Positions 1-11,474 of a stretch of DNA of 64,000 nucleotides are shown here, piece after piece. Every line of letters begins with the position of its first letter. Position 1 is the stretch's first letter. A model generated the notes under the pieces. The model did no database searches and was not told the origin of the DNA. It saw only the letters and a list, made by a program, of their open reading frames with translations. Location of the stretch: positions 13,020,001 through 13,084,000 of the forward strand of contig OZ316893.1 of NCBI GenBank assembly GCA_973895155.1, in the 5' to 3' direction. The position numbers and the translations under genes are program-made. The DNA comes from Marsupella aquatica (lineage: Eukaryota > Marchantiophyta).

Positions 1-2719
1 GTCCTGCCTTGGCCCCGGTATCCCACTTCCAGAGTAGTCTTCCAACATAAGCTTTCTCCTCCGTGCATCCCCATCGCTAGCATGACCCAATAAGGGTCCC
101 ACTGACTCTAGGCAATGTGTAGTCCACAGTGACGCTAGGCTATTCCATTGTCGCCTGACCCATGGAGCATCAAACTTGTTACATGTGCCAATCCCCATGA
201 TGCATAATCGAGGAAACCCAGCAACAAGTGCATTTACTATCAACATCTTGCCTGGTGCGCTACAACATAATTGTCAAAGGCATCTGCAATGTTGTTGAAG
301 CCAACTTCTCCTTCCCCCACCAGGATCTCCAAGCCAACACTACACTCATGGTCAATTTTTGTCCCACAAAATCCAAGAAGGGTGTCATGTTTGGGCAACC
401 ATCTGCAATCAATAGCAGGTGGGCTCTTCATTAGTTGTGTTCAATTTTTGTGTGTACCACAAAACAATCTTGAGCAAAAAGAATAACCAGAGCAAGAGGA
501 GGAAATGAGTAGTCACCTCACAGTCCTCTTCACACAAGTCTCATCCTCTGCCAAAAAGCATGGAATGGGTCCTTGTATATTTAATCGAGCTTTCAGTTTG
601 GAAAATATTTCCGCAACAAACTGAAATTGCTCTGCATGAATTCCAGCACGAAACACTGCCATGCCTCTTCGGTCCCGTTGAAGGGTGTTGATGGTAGGAC
701 CAATTCCATTGGTTGCAAGACAATCAACAACTCGCCTTCCACCATGTAAAAATAGTGTTTGACAAAGGAGCTTGGTTCCCAGCTTAAATCGATATCCTAT
801 CTTTTCCCTATTGATGTTTTGTGCTATGTCAGACAACATATCCCATAGAGCTCCTCTCCCACCAAAGGCACCTCGTTTGTGTGCCAATATTATTGAGTGA
901 CAAAATTTCAACACAATTGCTTTGTTTGGTTCCTCATAGTGAAGACACGGCTTCACTAATATTGGGGACTAGAGCCTTTGCCATGAGCAACTTGTGACTC
1001 AAGATTCTTTGCAATTTTCGCTCTCTCAAAACTTGGTTCCTGTAACTTTTAGCATGATACTGGACCTCTGGAATAGTCAAGTAATCTAAGCGCCTACCTT
1101 TCCCAGTTGTTCTAGAACCTCTTTTCTCAAGAGCTTTGTACTCCCTATAAACCCTGAGTCGAAAATCCTGCTCTGTTTTTATGCTAAAACACTACGAGCA
1201 GGTCAAATCTATAAACCCACCACCAAGTTCTGATATTCGTCTACAATCTTTGTGTCTAAATAAACCAGAGATCACACAACTTTCCTGAGTTATCAAACAC
1301 CACACCTCTGCCCTCACTATGGGCTCTGCATACCAGTTGCCATCTAATTTAAGCTGGTCATTTAAGATCTCCTTGATAGGCCTGGTATCTGAACCATATT
1401 TCACCACATCACGCCATAGACCCCAACATAGTAAAGAGAGATTGTCAAGTATACCTTTGTCTTTTGAACTAGAATTGGAAGCTCCTCCACTTGAGGGGCG
1501 AGTTAAGAACCCAACTATTTTTTGTTGTAAACTTGACATCTCTTCCATCTGGCGCACGAGGTCTTCCAGGCCGACCACTATGCACTGGGTTGCCCCTAGC
1601 AGGCCTTTGACTTCTTGTGACATAATTGAGATGACTCAAACCTCCCACATGGGCTTCCAAATTGGACTCTAGATTGCGTTGTTTTGGAATCAATGTCAGG
1701 TTTTCAGCACAAAACTCACAACGAAGCTTGAACTTGGCCAACTCTATAGGCTCTTTGTCCACATCACCTACTACTGTAAATGTGTCTTGCCCAACAATCC
1801 CACCAACAATCTGAGCTGAGTTGATCTTCTCCACAATCTTGACATGTTGATCAAGTATGGCTCTATCATCCAGAGTACTAGCTTTAGCTCTCTGAGCAAT
1901 CTCTCTGTGATCCACTTTCTCACCCCTGTTAGATGCTACACGTCGAGCATGCTTTTTGGATGGCAAGTGTTTCACTCTGAAGTTTGTAAACACATTATTG
2001 ACCATAGTTTTATCCACACCCTTCACATTGCTACATGCAACTGCTTGATATCTGTAGTCACACTCGCAACACTCAATATGCCCACGAGGCACACCATCCT
2101 TGTCCCAGGTTCTGACTTTCCATTTGTGGTCCACACACTTAAGAAAAGTCATCCACTCTCTCAACTTTGTCACAGAAGTTTCCCATGCTATCTTGAGGTC
2201 CTGAGACATCAATTCAGACTTTAGGCTGATTTGAGGCTCAACCTCCTGGGATGAGGGTCCACCTGTAGGCTGGTTCTCTTGGGATGGGGCCCTGGATGGG
2301 GCACTCGCAGGCTGGGTCTCTTGGGATGGAGATCCACCTGCAGGCTGGTTAGAGGGTTCATCTATTGTAGGAGTACCAACTTGGTCTCCACTAGATGTGC
2401 TACCAGGTCTATTGGACGCATGGCTGCTTCCAAGAACTTGTTGTGACCCATTCTGCACATCTCCTTGGACAAAATTGTTGGGGTATTTTGGGATAATGAC
2501 AATCTTTCCACCACAATCCTCTACTAGATTGTACCTCTCAAATTTGTCCAACATTCTACAAGCAAGGTTGATGTCCATGAAATGGAACTCAAAGTCAAAA
2601 CCTGACTCCAAGTTCTTTCTAGCATCATAAAAGGTTTCACCAATCTTGTAGCTATAAGATGTCAAGGGTTTACGTTCCCCTGACTCTGAGTCTGCTTGAA
2701 AAACAGTGGTAGGCGGCAT
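1..2719 (-). pseudogene. DDE-transposase-like gene, copy A (decayed, 5' complete, cut by window edge)
   Basis: On the minus strand a coding trace runs from 2719 to the left edge in several frames (main pieces 2719-1469, 1623-1192, about 1190-957, 956-513, 402-1). It parallels copy B at 39.4-44.0 kb over its whole length. Visible parts in order are: an N-terminal acidic region, a Pro/Ser/Gln-rich linker with repeated SQE-type units, two CxxC...Hx5H zinc fingers of BED-like spacing, an AT-hook-like GRPGRPR, a shared LSLLCWG block, LAEDE (candidate first catalytic Asp), and GHASDGDARRRKLM near 58-88 (candidate second Asp). A frameshift near 1520-1620 and a stop near 1190 break it. The family is not one I can name. 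Zinc fingers followed by an RNase H-like DDE pattern suggest a cut-and-paste transposase; that is inference. No terminal inverted repeats were found. Confidence 0.6.
403..516 (-). other. Intron in copy A, position shared with copy B
   Basis: On the minus strand the coding trace stops at 517 after an AG, a GTGACT donor begins at 516, and the acceptor TTGCAG ends at 403. The trace resumes with a codon that completes Arg followed by Trp. The same phase and the same flanking residues (Arg/Trp just after the LAEDE motif) occur in copy B at 41504-41603. Confidence 0.7.
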
Positions 2720-5700
2720 CCTCTGAGTCCCACGTTTAATTCCCTATCCAATTGACATATGCTAAGGGCATAGGCCTGCAAACATAGAACAAGACAAGAG
2801 AAAAACACCACAATCAAAATGGACACAATTGGAACACCTCAAAGAGTTATGGGTTACTTTGTAAGGACCCATTCAATGACAATAGCATGGGCATTTTTGA
2901 ATTTTTGGCTTCCTACAAGCAGCCTAAGGAAACCCACATGTCAAGACCGCATCCACCAGACCAATTCCACAAGGGCCTTGCCCCATCCCGGCCATTTCTC
3001 GTGGTAATTGGCTTGTCTAAGATCCATTGCAGCTTTCTCCTTTCGGGTGGGAAGGGACGTACCCTTTGCATGCAAGGACTCTGGTTTCAGCGTAAGCACA
3101 AGAGAGTATGAGATCTACACATGGCCATTTAAGCTTGTCCCAGTTGAGCTTGTCCTAGTCTGTGCTGGGTCCATGTGTAGTCGGGGCCAGGCCCATCACT
3201 CCAATCTCTCTCCTTGACATGTGCAATGGGTTGTTTGGAATTTATTTACTCACAGACTCGCTCAGAGAGGCTGGACCTTGCTTGAATAGCGACATCCCTT
3301 GGACAACCCAAACCCTATGGCTAGGCTCTAAGCAATCCTTACCCCCCCACTTCCAGGCTACCTGCACCTGCTTCGCCTCCAAGGAGCGCTAGATTGCCAG
3401 GGATGAAATCTGGCAAGCTCCACTGAGGGCATTACTTCCCCAGTGGTCTCCTTGGATTTGATGTACCCTACAAACAATCCTATATCTACAGCAAAAAGAC
3501 AAAGCATAATTCACAAAACATAATGAAATGCTTACCTGAGCAAACACACAAACCCCTGTTTGTGAGCAGATTGATAAAAAAGACAACAAGCAGGAATCAA
3601 TAGTACAAGAGACAACAAGCACGAATAAGCAGCAGTGATTCATCACATACTTGTGTATTTGCAATGACTGCTTGAACAAAAACTAGATCCACATTGGAAC
3701 TCGACCATGATAAGCCTGCTGCAGACAAACAACAATGAGTGAATGGAGATGCACGAAGCAACAACTAAATTCCTGGACTTTCTTGGCAGTGTAAAAGCTA
3801 GCAATGGACAAAACAGAGATAACAAGCAATTAGAAAACATACCTGAAGTATAAAAGTGCCAACAATAACTCGAACAGGGGTGGCATTCATTGATAGTAAC
3901 TATTCTTATCTGCAATAAACTTCAAGCCCTACAAATCCACCAATAAAGAGAATCTTACAGGATATCAACAGGATATATACCACGGCTAAAGAGCTCACAG
4001 GGCAAGAGAAAAATCTACATGGGGTACCTAATATCCCACAACACACTTGATGCACATATAGGACGGCAAGACTCAAAATCTACCGATGCAAAATACTAGA
4101 CAGACTAGCTAGTAGACAATCTAACTTGTCTGAGAATCTGCATGGAGCCTTTCTATCATTTCAATGGCATCATAAGGCTTGTCAATCCTCAATAAATGGA
4201 TATATAGAACAACCACCTACAAGCTTTTTCTGCCTCTGGTTTATCCAGACGGTTGCGATCCAACTTGACTCCAACAAAGAAAAGCCCTTAATCTCCTTGT
4301 GCAAATCACTGACGCACCAAAGGCAAGAGCAAGGGTGTCCTTTGTTTGCTTACAAAGAAACCCTCTCCTCCTCCTCTGTAGATGCCAAGCGCTCTTCCCT
4401 AGCTGATTCTTGGTCTACATCTCTCCTCTTTGTTCAGCTCTTCTCCTCCGTGGCCTGGTCACCAGCAACCTCCAACAAACTCCTGCATCCCGTCCTGCAT
4501 GCCTTCTTGCCTAAGGCAAATCATTCAATGAATCAATAAATCAAAGAATTTCTGAAAGGCCACATAATGTTTTTGAGCAATTCCTGTACTCTCTGAATAA
4601 TGCAGTGGGATACTACTATGACAGATTGATAGTATTCTTCAACATGCACTTACAAGAACTTAAAGTTGGCAGTAGGGTTGTTGACGCGATTGAGAAGCTG
4701 CACGCTATGGTATGCTGTGGTATGCTACCAGAGAATTTGTTGTTTTGTAGGGACCCTGTGTGCCACTAGAAAGACAATGTAGTCGCATATCACTAACTGA
4801 ACATCAAATTGTGTAATGATCGGCATAGATTGTAGACCCGATTCTATATGGGAAATCAATCTGCATGTAAATGCGTAAGAATGTGACAGAGAACTCAAAA
4901 ACCACCTTGATCAGCTGGACCTTCAGATCACTCGATCTACAGCACCGTCTGTAGCACTCCCTTGATGCTAGATCCCACTACTGTAAAGTCCACCAACCTG
5001 TACAACACGACAATGTTTATTGGATGTGAGGAAAACAAACACCACCACTTAATGCAAGCGGTAATGCAAGCCTAAAAAGCTGGCAATAACATCCCACATT
5101 GGACAGATGGCGCTAAAGAATGCAAGCCTGAAAATATCACTTGGAATAGTCGCAACTCAAGAATCATCGCCTACTTAATTTGCCTATCCCTACTAATGCT
5201 ATGGTTCACTCATCACGTGAAGACGTTTTAATAAGAATGCAACTATGTGACAAGGTGAGGCGGATCAGATAGAGGTACTTCACGCTAGAAGACAGGGCCA
5301 ATGCGAATAGGGTGAGATGATTAAAAAGTCCACACGAAGAGAAATGTACCCGGAATGTATCTACTCTAGACTGCTAAGACATGGGGCTCGGGGCCGAAGG
5401 TTTCTTAGCTGATTGTAGAGGTGAAACCAGGGGCAAAACATTCTGAAGACTAGCCAGTACGTGAAGTCATGACCAGGTCCAGTCACATGCACCGGCTCTT
5501 AGTTGCAGACCAGCTCACTTCGGCTCCGATCGCATGCACCCAGCTCTTAGTTGCAGACCAGCTCACTTCCGCTCCAATCGCCGCTCCAATCCAAGCCTTG
5601 CTCCGGGCCGACTCCTATGCTTGAACATTTGGGTCAAAGGTAGCTAGTAGCTCACATCTCTAGCTCACTAAAACTCAGCTTCAACCAGTTGGCCATGCTC

Positions 5701-6404
5701 GAACATTTGTTGATCCACAAAACTTGGCACAATGTCTTCAGCCCTACACTACGGAAGTTTTCCTGCAGCCCCGCCTACAGCTCACACCTTCAATGCACGT
5801 AGGTTGTAGGTCCAACTTCCAGCACCTTGCAGGATAGCAGGAACATTGTACAATCATAGATCGAACGTCCAGGTTGGCTTCTCCCACTTGAACATTTGAG
5901 TTTCAACTAGGTTACACATCACCCCATGCATAAGCACAATTATAGCAAAATGTATGTGAACACTTTGGTGTCTGTCAGCCAAAGTGAATGTACTTGAGGT
6001 GAGGACTGACAATAAGAGGGAGTATCCAAGGTCACATAATGAGATGAGAACTGACAATTAGAGGGAGTATCCAAGGTCCATAGTCCTAACTGGTACATGG
6101 GCCGGTATGACCTTTTGACCCTTGAGCATTGTAGCTTAGTTCAATGAAAACAGCAAAAAAGAGTGCTAGGAACTCAAGGAGAAACTTTGTAGTTGGGCTT
6201 AGGTTAATTAATGTATCATTAATCATGCACTAGTAAGAGGGCATCAAATTAAAGGGGTGCACAAGCCCTCCATGTCCCCAAGAGGTTTGACAAGAGTTTG
6301 AACGTACTCACCATCTGGCTCCACTCTCCCTCCCACTCTCCCTTGAAACTTAAAATAAAACAAGTTGTAACTATTTAATGGGGAATATGATAGACATGAC
6401 ACAA
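2720..6404. other. No gene recognised
   Basis: Only short ORFs without recognisable domains are present on either strand. The first part may be the 5' flank of the copy A element. A short tandem duplication lies at 5486-5580, and a smaller imperfect duplication of about 38 bp is seen at 5999-6080. Confidence 0.5.
5486..5580. repeat. Tandem duplication, 2 x 47 bp
   Basis: Two adjacent copies start with CATGCACC and share CTCTTAGTTGCAGACCAGCT, with a few substitutions between them. Confidence 0.85.
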
Positions 6405-6865
6405 CTTAACCATAACTTGTTTGCCTACAAGTTACTGCACTAAGCCATTCAAGCACAGGTTCAAGTTCCATTCATTTGTAATAAGAAAACTCAAGTTATC
6501 ATATTGCGTTACAAACTGCAGTTCTTAAAAGATACTTGCCTTTGCTACGGTCAACAATAATCAAGTTTTTTCATAACAAAAAATTGCAACTTACCTGAGC
6601 TATTAAGACATGACACAACTTACCATATAATTATATTACAACTTGCAATTCTCTAAAGATACTTAACCATAACTTGTTTGCCAACAAGTTACTTCACTAA
6701 GTCATTCAAGCACAGGTTCAAGTTCCATTCATTTGTAATAAGAAAACTCAAGTTACCATATTGCGTTACAAACTGCAGTTCTTAAAAGATACTTGCCTTT
6801 GCTACGGTCAATGATAATCAAGTTTTTTCATAACAAAAAATTGCAACTTAATTACCTGAGCTACC
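6405..6865. repeat. Direct duplication of about 200 bp
   Basis: 6405-6604 and 6662-6865 are near identical (both begin CTTAACCATAACTTGTTTGC and end in TACCTGAGCTA), with a 57-bp spacer that repeats part of the same sequence. The pair lies immediately 3' of the TET/JBP-like ORF, which is transcribed towards it, and could be the 3' part of a repeat element containing that ORF. Confidence 0.85.
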
Positions 6866-6932
6866 ACTCTACAATGATTAATATAAAGCACAACAATGGA
6901 TCACATCCAAAATGCAAGCTCAATCAATTTGC

Positions 6933-8438
6933 TTAATCAATGTCCCAATCAATGTATTTGGGATGAGATTTGGAAGCCATCCCATTTGATAAAATTTTAC
7001 ATAATCCTTGACTTGAAAGTTTGGCTCTCTTAGCATGTGCAAATGCTCTTCCCAACTTTTGATTTAATGCCAAGGCAACCACATATACTAGATCTATTGT
7101 CAAGCTTCTTAATGAAGTCCCATGTCTATCCCTTCCTCTAAAGAAAAATGCATCCCCGTCAAGAAGTGGCATTTGAATACCATAGTCCATAATAGTGAAA
7201 TATCCTCTTTTACAATTTCTTGTCAAATTAGAGACATATGCCATTGTCCAAATTGATGTATCAGCATCTTGGTGCATAGTGTTGCAATAATTTTTACTCA
7301 AAAACATAGGGTATCCTGGTACTCCTCTTTCAAAGGCTTTAGTGTTATTGAAACAAGCTCTAAATTTTTTCTCTAGTCTTAGAAAAGGTTCATTCAAAGA
7401 AATAAAATGATCCAAGATAGGAGAAAAATGTCTTCCAAATAAAACAAGCAAAACTTCAAAAAGTAAACGATGAGAAGTTCTTTCATGCAATTCTTCTAAG
7501 CTAGGTCTGCAAAATGGTGATCCATTTGAAAGTTTTTTCATATTTCTATAATAGGTTATATTCTCCACCTTGTTTTCTACACGATTGATTAATGGTCCCA
7601 CTGCTCTCATATTTAGTTTTAAACTACTTCTTTTATCCATGCGAATAACAGGATTCTTAAAATTAAATTGAACTTCAATACAATCCCTTACAATTGGTCT
7701 TGCTTTGAGGTCTAATGCTCCCTTTACACGTCCTCCAATATAAACATTTTCTTGTTTTGTCACCCAAGGTTCTCTTTCAATCCACAACTCCATTTTTGTA
7801 GAATGATGCATAACATAAAAGTTCTCAGGAATAGGTGTCCATAATATAGATGGACATCTATTTTTAGTTTTTCTCTTATTTTGTTGAAGTGGTTTTTTCA
7901 GGTCACTTGATATCAAATATGTCCCATCATAGGATTTACAATTTTCTTCATTTTGTCTCCCAAACATTTTAATACCTCCATCTTTTTGCAACCGTGGTAT
8001 TAAAAAAGTATCAAAATGATGCTTTTGAGATTCAAAAAAATTATGTTGATCTTTTCTTAATTTTGTAATACTTTCTTTCATTCCTCTAGGTAGCAAGTCC
8101 AATGCATATCGTGTTTCGAACATAGAGGATAACAATGTCCATATCTCAGTATTATAGAGTATTTTCCATCTCTTAGCTTTCTTTAGATATTTATATCCTG
8201 AAAAAAATTTATTTCGGCATATTGTTTCACATGTGTCATCATAAGTTTGCAAACCATAATTAAATAGAAACACTTCATATACTACCCATTTAAGGAATAT
8301 TTGTAGATTAAAGTAGTCAAATCCCACTATTTTGATAACATCATAAAAATATAGTTCACAGTCTCTTAAGTTCAAGTTATTGGATTTGTTGAGTGTGGCC
8401 CGGAGTGTGGTTGGGAGTATGACATTCCCTGCAATCAA
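6933..8438 (-). CDS. TET/JBP-like 2-oxoglutarate/Fe(II)-dependent oxygenase
   Basis: This 501-codon uninterrupted ORF is AT-rich like its surroundings. Its C-terminal third has the double-stranded beta-helix signature: an HxD iron motif in MHQDADTS (His389, Asp391), then a Gly-rich turn (RGYF...DYG), a DGDAFFFRGRD strand and the distal iron-binding His in RHGTS (His439), with an Arg five residues on. This arrangement is typical of the TET/JBP group that oxidises 5-methylcytosine or thymine in DNA. The first ~370 residues show no domain I recognise. The annotated Met lies next to a plausible intron acceptor (GATTGCAG), so the true N-terminus may continue into the ORF at 8974-8498. Relatives occur in fungal transposons and in some algae and early plants, so a transposon origin is possible. 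Family assignment is by motif only; another 2OG-oxygenase class cannot be excluded. Confidence 0.6.
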   Translation of the reverse strand: MIAGNVILPTTLRATLNKSNNLNLRDCELYFYDVIKIVGFDYFNLQIFLKWVVYEVFLFNYGLQTYDDTCETICRNKFFSGYKYLKKAKRWKILYNTEIWTLLSSMFETRYALDLLPRGMKESITKLRKDQHNFFESQKHHFDTFLIPRLQKDGGIKMFGRQNEENCKSYDGTYLISSDLKKPLQQNKRKTKNRCPSILWTPIPENFYVMHHSTKMELWIEREPWVTKQENVYIGGRVKGALDLKARPIVRDCIEVQFNFKNPVIRMDKRSSLKLNMRAVGPLINRVENKVENITYYRNMKKLSNGSPFCRPSLEELHERTSHRLLFEVLLVLFGRHFSPILDHFISLNEPFLRLEKKFRACFNNTKAFERGVPGYPMFLSKNYCNTMHQDADTSIWTMAYVSNLTRNCKRGYFTIMDYGIQMPLLDGDAFFFRGRDRHGTSLRSLTIDLVYVVALALNQKLGRAFAHAKRAKLSSQGLCKILSNGMASKSHPKYIDWDID

Positions 8439-8497
8439 TCATCGAGTCAATAACACTAACATACAATATTTGTTTTACATACAATCAGGCATAAATC

Positions 8498-8974
8498 CTA
8501 CATGAAATATTTGCATAGAGGGAAATCCCCATCCCAAACATGAAGTCCATATGTACATCCCAAATCAAAATTTTCATACAAATTAATAATCTTTGTCACT
8601 GTTCTTGGTAAAGTTGTGCTACACATACCCTTGCTCCCATCTTTAGTTTTTGAAATCACTCCTCTGTCCCCTGCTCTTGCTCTATTCTCTTCCTTGTTTT
8701 TTTTCCTTGGCTGGAACGGTTTCTTGATGTCTTGCTCAAACTTTCGTTTTGAGTTTCTTGACAGAATTTGTTGAAGCTTGCCCTCTTGCTGGCCATAAAC
8801 CGGACCATCTTCATGCGAACGGTTAACCTTGGGATTAAACTGATCCATGAACTCGTGCATGTGCAATTCTTTTTCTACTCTCCTTACCACAACACGTTCT
8901 TTTGGACCAAAAAAAGTACCAAAGGTGGAGTCATTTGGTAGATGCTTCATCTTCTGCTTCATCTTATTCTCCAT
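8498..8974 (-). CDS. Hypothetical basic protein, possible upstream exon of the oxygenase
   Basis: This 158-codon ORF is rich in Lys, Arg and Glu in its middle (around residues 60-100: KRKFEQDIKKPFQPRKKNK), which looks like a nuclear-localisation or DNA-binding tail. It is on the same strand and 60 bp upstream of the TET/JBP-like ORF. A donor (CAT|GTAGGA) at its end and the acceptor (GATTGCAG) before the next ORF would join the two, but the phase I derive does not fit, so either the junction is elsewhere or the gene has decayed. No domain is recognised. Confidence 0.4.
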   Translation of the reverse strand: MENKMKQKMKHLPNDSTFGTFFGPKERVVVRRVEKELHMHEFMDQFNPKVNRSHEDGPVYGQQEGKLQQILSRNSKRKFEQDIKKPFQPRKKNKEENRARAGDRGVISKTKDGSKGMCSTTLPRTVTKIINLYENFDLGCTYGLHVWDGDFPLCKYFM

Positions 8975-10428
8975 CCTTACTACTTACAATTAGGTAACAC
9001 TTTTCTGCAAAAAAAACAATACCCTCATTCTTAGATCCTACCCAACAAAACATCCCACAAAACATTTTAAACATATTTAAGGGCCAGGTCAGATCAAAGA
9101 GCACTGCCATGTTCATTGCCAGCAAATAACAAGAACTAGAACAAAACAAATAGCGTTGGGGATGACACTATGCTAAACTGTAAAGTAAGTGGGAAACGGG
9201 GTGGGAAAGTAAGCAAGACCCACAAAAAATTGTATTTGCAACCCAATTCAATCTTCAATGGCAATACTTATGGGCCCAACAAGCTAGATAATATCATAGA
9301 GGGAATTGATACTTTTTATCTAATAAATGACAATATGACAAGGCCCCAGTCAAGGCCCCAGTCAGGGCTGTGAATGTAAATTTCCTGCATCTGGAATTAA
9401 TATGGAGAAGCAAGCTGGAGACGCCTTACTATAAAAATAATGCAATTTTTTCATTTTACTATGAATAGGCTGTCATGTTGCAATATAGCATGGGAGAAGA
9501 GAGCGGGAACATGAGGAGTAATACACATCATCAAAGCAGGCACAAGAGTGAAGAGTACCATCATAAAACCCAGGTTGCATCCAACCTGTGCGTACTCATC
9601 ACATTGCTTTGCCGTGGAAAGCACTGACCAAGTTCACACATTCATGTGTTGTGCAGTTTCAAACTCCTGCGTGTAGAGAGCCAGACTGAGCAAGCACCTG
9701 AGTACATCAACTAGTGGGGCGCGCATGCAACAATTCAAACTACCGGACAGGATGCAGAGCCGCGCCAAGAGCAAGTAGGAACTTGACGCAATAGTTTGCA
9801 CGCATAGAGTAAGGCCCTTGAGTAAGCACCTTCAAGAACGCTCTGTCTCACTTCCCACATTAGCATCGCTGATAGGAAAATGGGAAGGTAGGAAATCTGC
9901 TTGAAGAAGCACTTTGCTCACATCTCTTCCGTTACATCGCTGAAATGTATAGATTTGGGAGCCTTTATTGATTTTGCCTCTACCTACTTTGGCAATTTCT
10001 AGTCCAGCCTACTACATCAATCGTCACCAACACCGGACCTGTACTGCCTACCGACATTGGACTTGTCCCCGCCACCAACATCGGCCTTGGTGACCCATGA
10101 CTGTGGACCAACCCGGGGACCAATCCTGCATCCCATTTTTGGACCTCCTCAGTCCTCACCAAACCTTCATGGCTGTTTTCACCGACTTGTAGACTTTTAG
10201 TTTGACAATTTCTTGACTGTTCTTCACCGACTAGTGTGGGTGCTGGTTGTTGGCAACTACAAGTTACTGCGCTCTCTGTCGTTTCCTCATCGTTCATCAT
10301 GATGATCTTATTCCCAATCTATTATGTTGGCGGAGGAAATAGTCTTGCTCTCATTTACTCATAGTTTTTCACACTAGATCTTATTTTTGATCTTATGCAG
10401 CTGGCGGAGGGAATAGTCTTGGGGCCAG
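8975..10428. other. No gene recognised
   Basis: No ORF here has a recognisable domain or codon pattern. It may hold the promoter of the minus-strand genes to the left and the flank of the gene-fragment cluster to the right. Confidence 0.5.
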
Positions 10429-10460
10429 ATGTCTTTGATTAGAGGACAAAAGGATCGTCG

Positions 10461-10859
10461 TTGTTTTTTATTCTTTGCACCATTCGTGGTCTTTGCACAA
10501 TTGGTTGTCAGCCGCCTGGTCAGCCGATCAATAAGGACGGCACACCAAATGGAAATGGACTCATCCTGGCCAACGCTACATGGCAATTTGATGACTTCAA
10601 TTTTGACAATGATAGGAATGTGTATTTGGTCAATGCTGCAAGTGGCAACTTGATACTGAGGGTCTCGCCCGACGAAAGTCATCAGCAAATCATTGCCGGA
10701 GACATGAACTCAACCCTGATTGCGCAACCAACTTCTGTCACATTTTGGAGGGGGCCATGTGACCAAAACACTCTGTACGTGACTTCTGCAGGAGGGTTGC
10801 TTGCATCGATTAATGGATCCATCATCGATGGCGGTCAGGTTATGGCAATGAGAGAATGA
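10461..10859 (+). pseudogene. Six-bladed beta-propeller (SMP-30/NHL-like) C-terminal fragment
   Basis: This 132-codon open frame encodes blade-like repeats: a strand with DFNFDNDRNVYLVNA, then LILRVSPD, then QPTSVTFWRGPC, then NTLYVTSAGG and a final GGQVMAM strand. This is the pattern of the C-terminal blades of SMP-30/gluconolactonase-like sugar lactone or calcium-binding propellers. The N-terminal blades are absent, and no start or signal peptide precedes it. The frame ends at 10859, abutting the truncated end of the oppositely oriented GH3 fragment. A captured or degenerated gene piece is more likely than a working gene. Confidence 0.5.
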
Positions 10860-11474
10860 TGTCAGTCATGTTCCGCACCAGATCTGTGTTTTTGCTTTAG
10901 CTCTCGTAGTAGCATCCCCAATGGGGATCTCGACAGACTGCAACACAGGGGGCAAAGACGAAAGGAATGGCAATGGCCCGGACTTCTAGAGCCGTTGCTC
11001 TGCCAATTCTCATCACCAGGTCCCAATCTCTCGTGGCTCCGAGGCCAATATTGTGAGGCCAATATTGTGAGGAAAGATTGTGGCCCCAACTACAACGTTA
11101 TTACCGTGAACCGCATCTACTCCGTAGATCATGGGAATTGCCAGCCGAGTAGACAATGCTTGCCTCTGGAACCTGTCGATCATTTCTTGCCACAAAATGG
11201 CATTGTTCGGAGTGGGCGTGCTTCCTCCCCCATTGAGCACACTACTGACCATGTATCGGTACACATTCGAATCTTTCATGACGATTGTTCGTTTGATCTG
11301 CATCATCTGCCCAATCTTTTCAGCCACCGTCATCCATTTCAAGAGATCCTGCACCCTCGCCTCCACGGGTTGGCTTCCATCCTTGTATAGATTGTAAGCC
11401 ACCGTAGCATTGAGAATATGAAAACATAGGAGTATAACACAAAGTGCTCGTCTCGCTGCTGTGGTCCCACCCAT
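10845..11474 (-). pseudogene. GH3 family beta-glucosidase, 5' fragment with frameshift
   Basis: From 11474 the minus strand begins with a Met and a hydrophobic signal peptide (about residues 1-27), followed by the start of a glycoside hydrolase family 3 catalytic domain: [17 protein letters not shown], then [10 protein letters not shown], then [16 protein letters not shown] and [12 protein letters not shown] 14-bp tandem duplication (11041-11054 and 11055-11068) shifts the frame. In another frame the domain resumes with [26 protein letters not shown] and, after a stop, DLVRNMTDI, ending near 10845. The family is normally about 600 residues and only about 200 are present. It would have been a secreted cell-wall or apoplastic glucan hydrolase. 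The catalytic Asp region is missing, so this copy is dead. Confidence 0.8.

Noticed and set aside
4126-4539. 137-codon ORF on the plus strand
   Set aside because: No domain, no compositional support and no splice context; both strands look equally non-coding.
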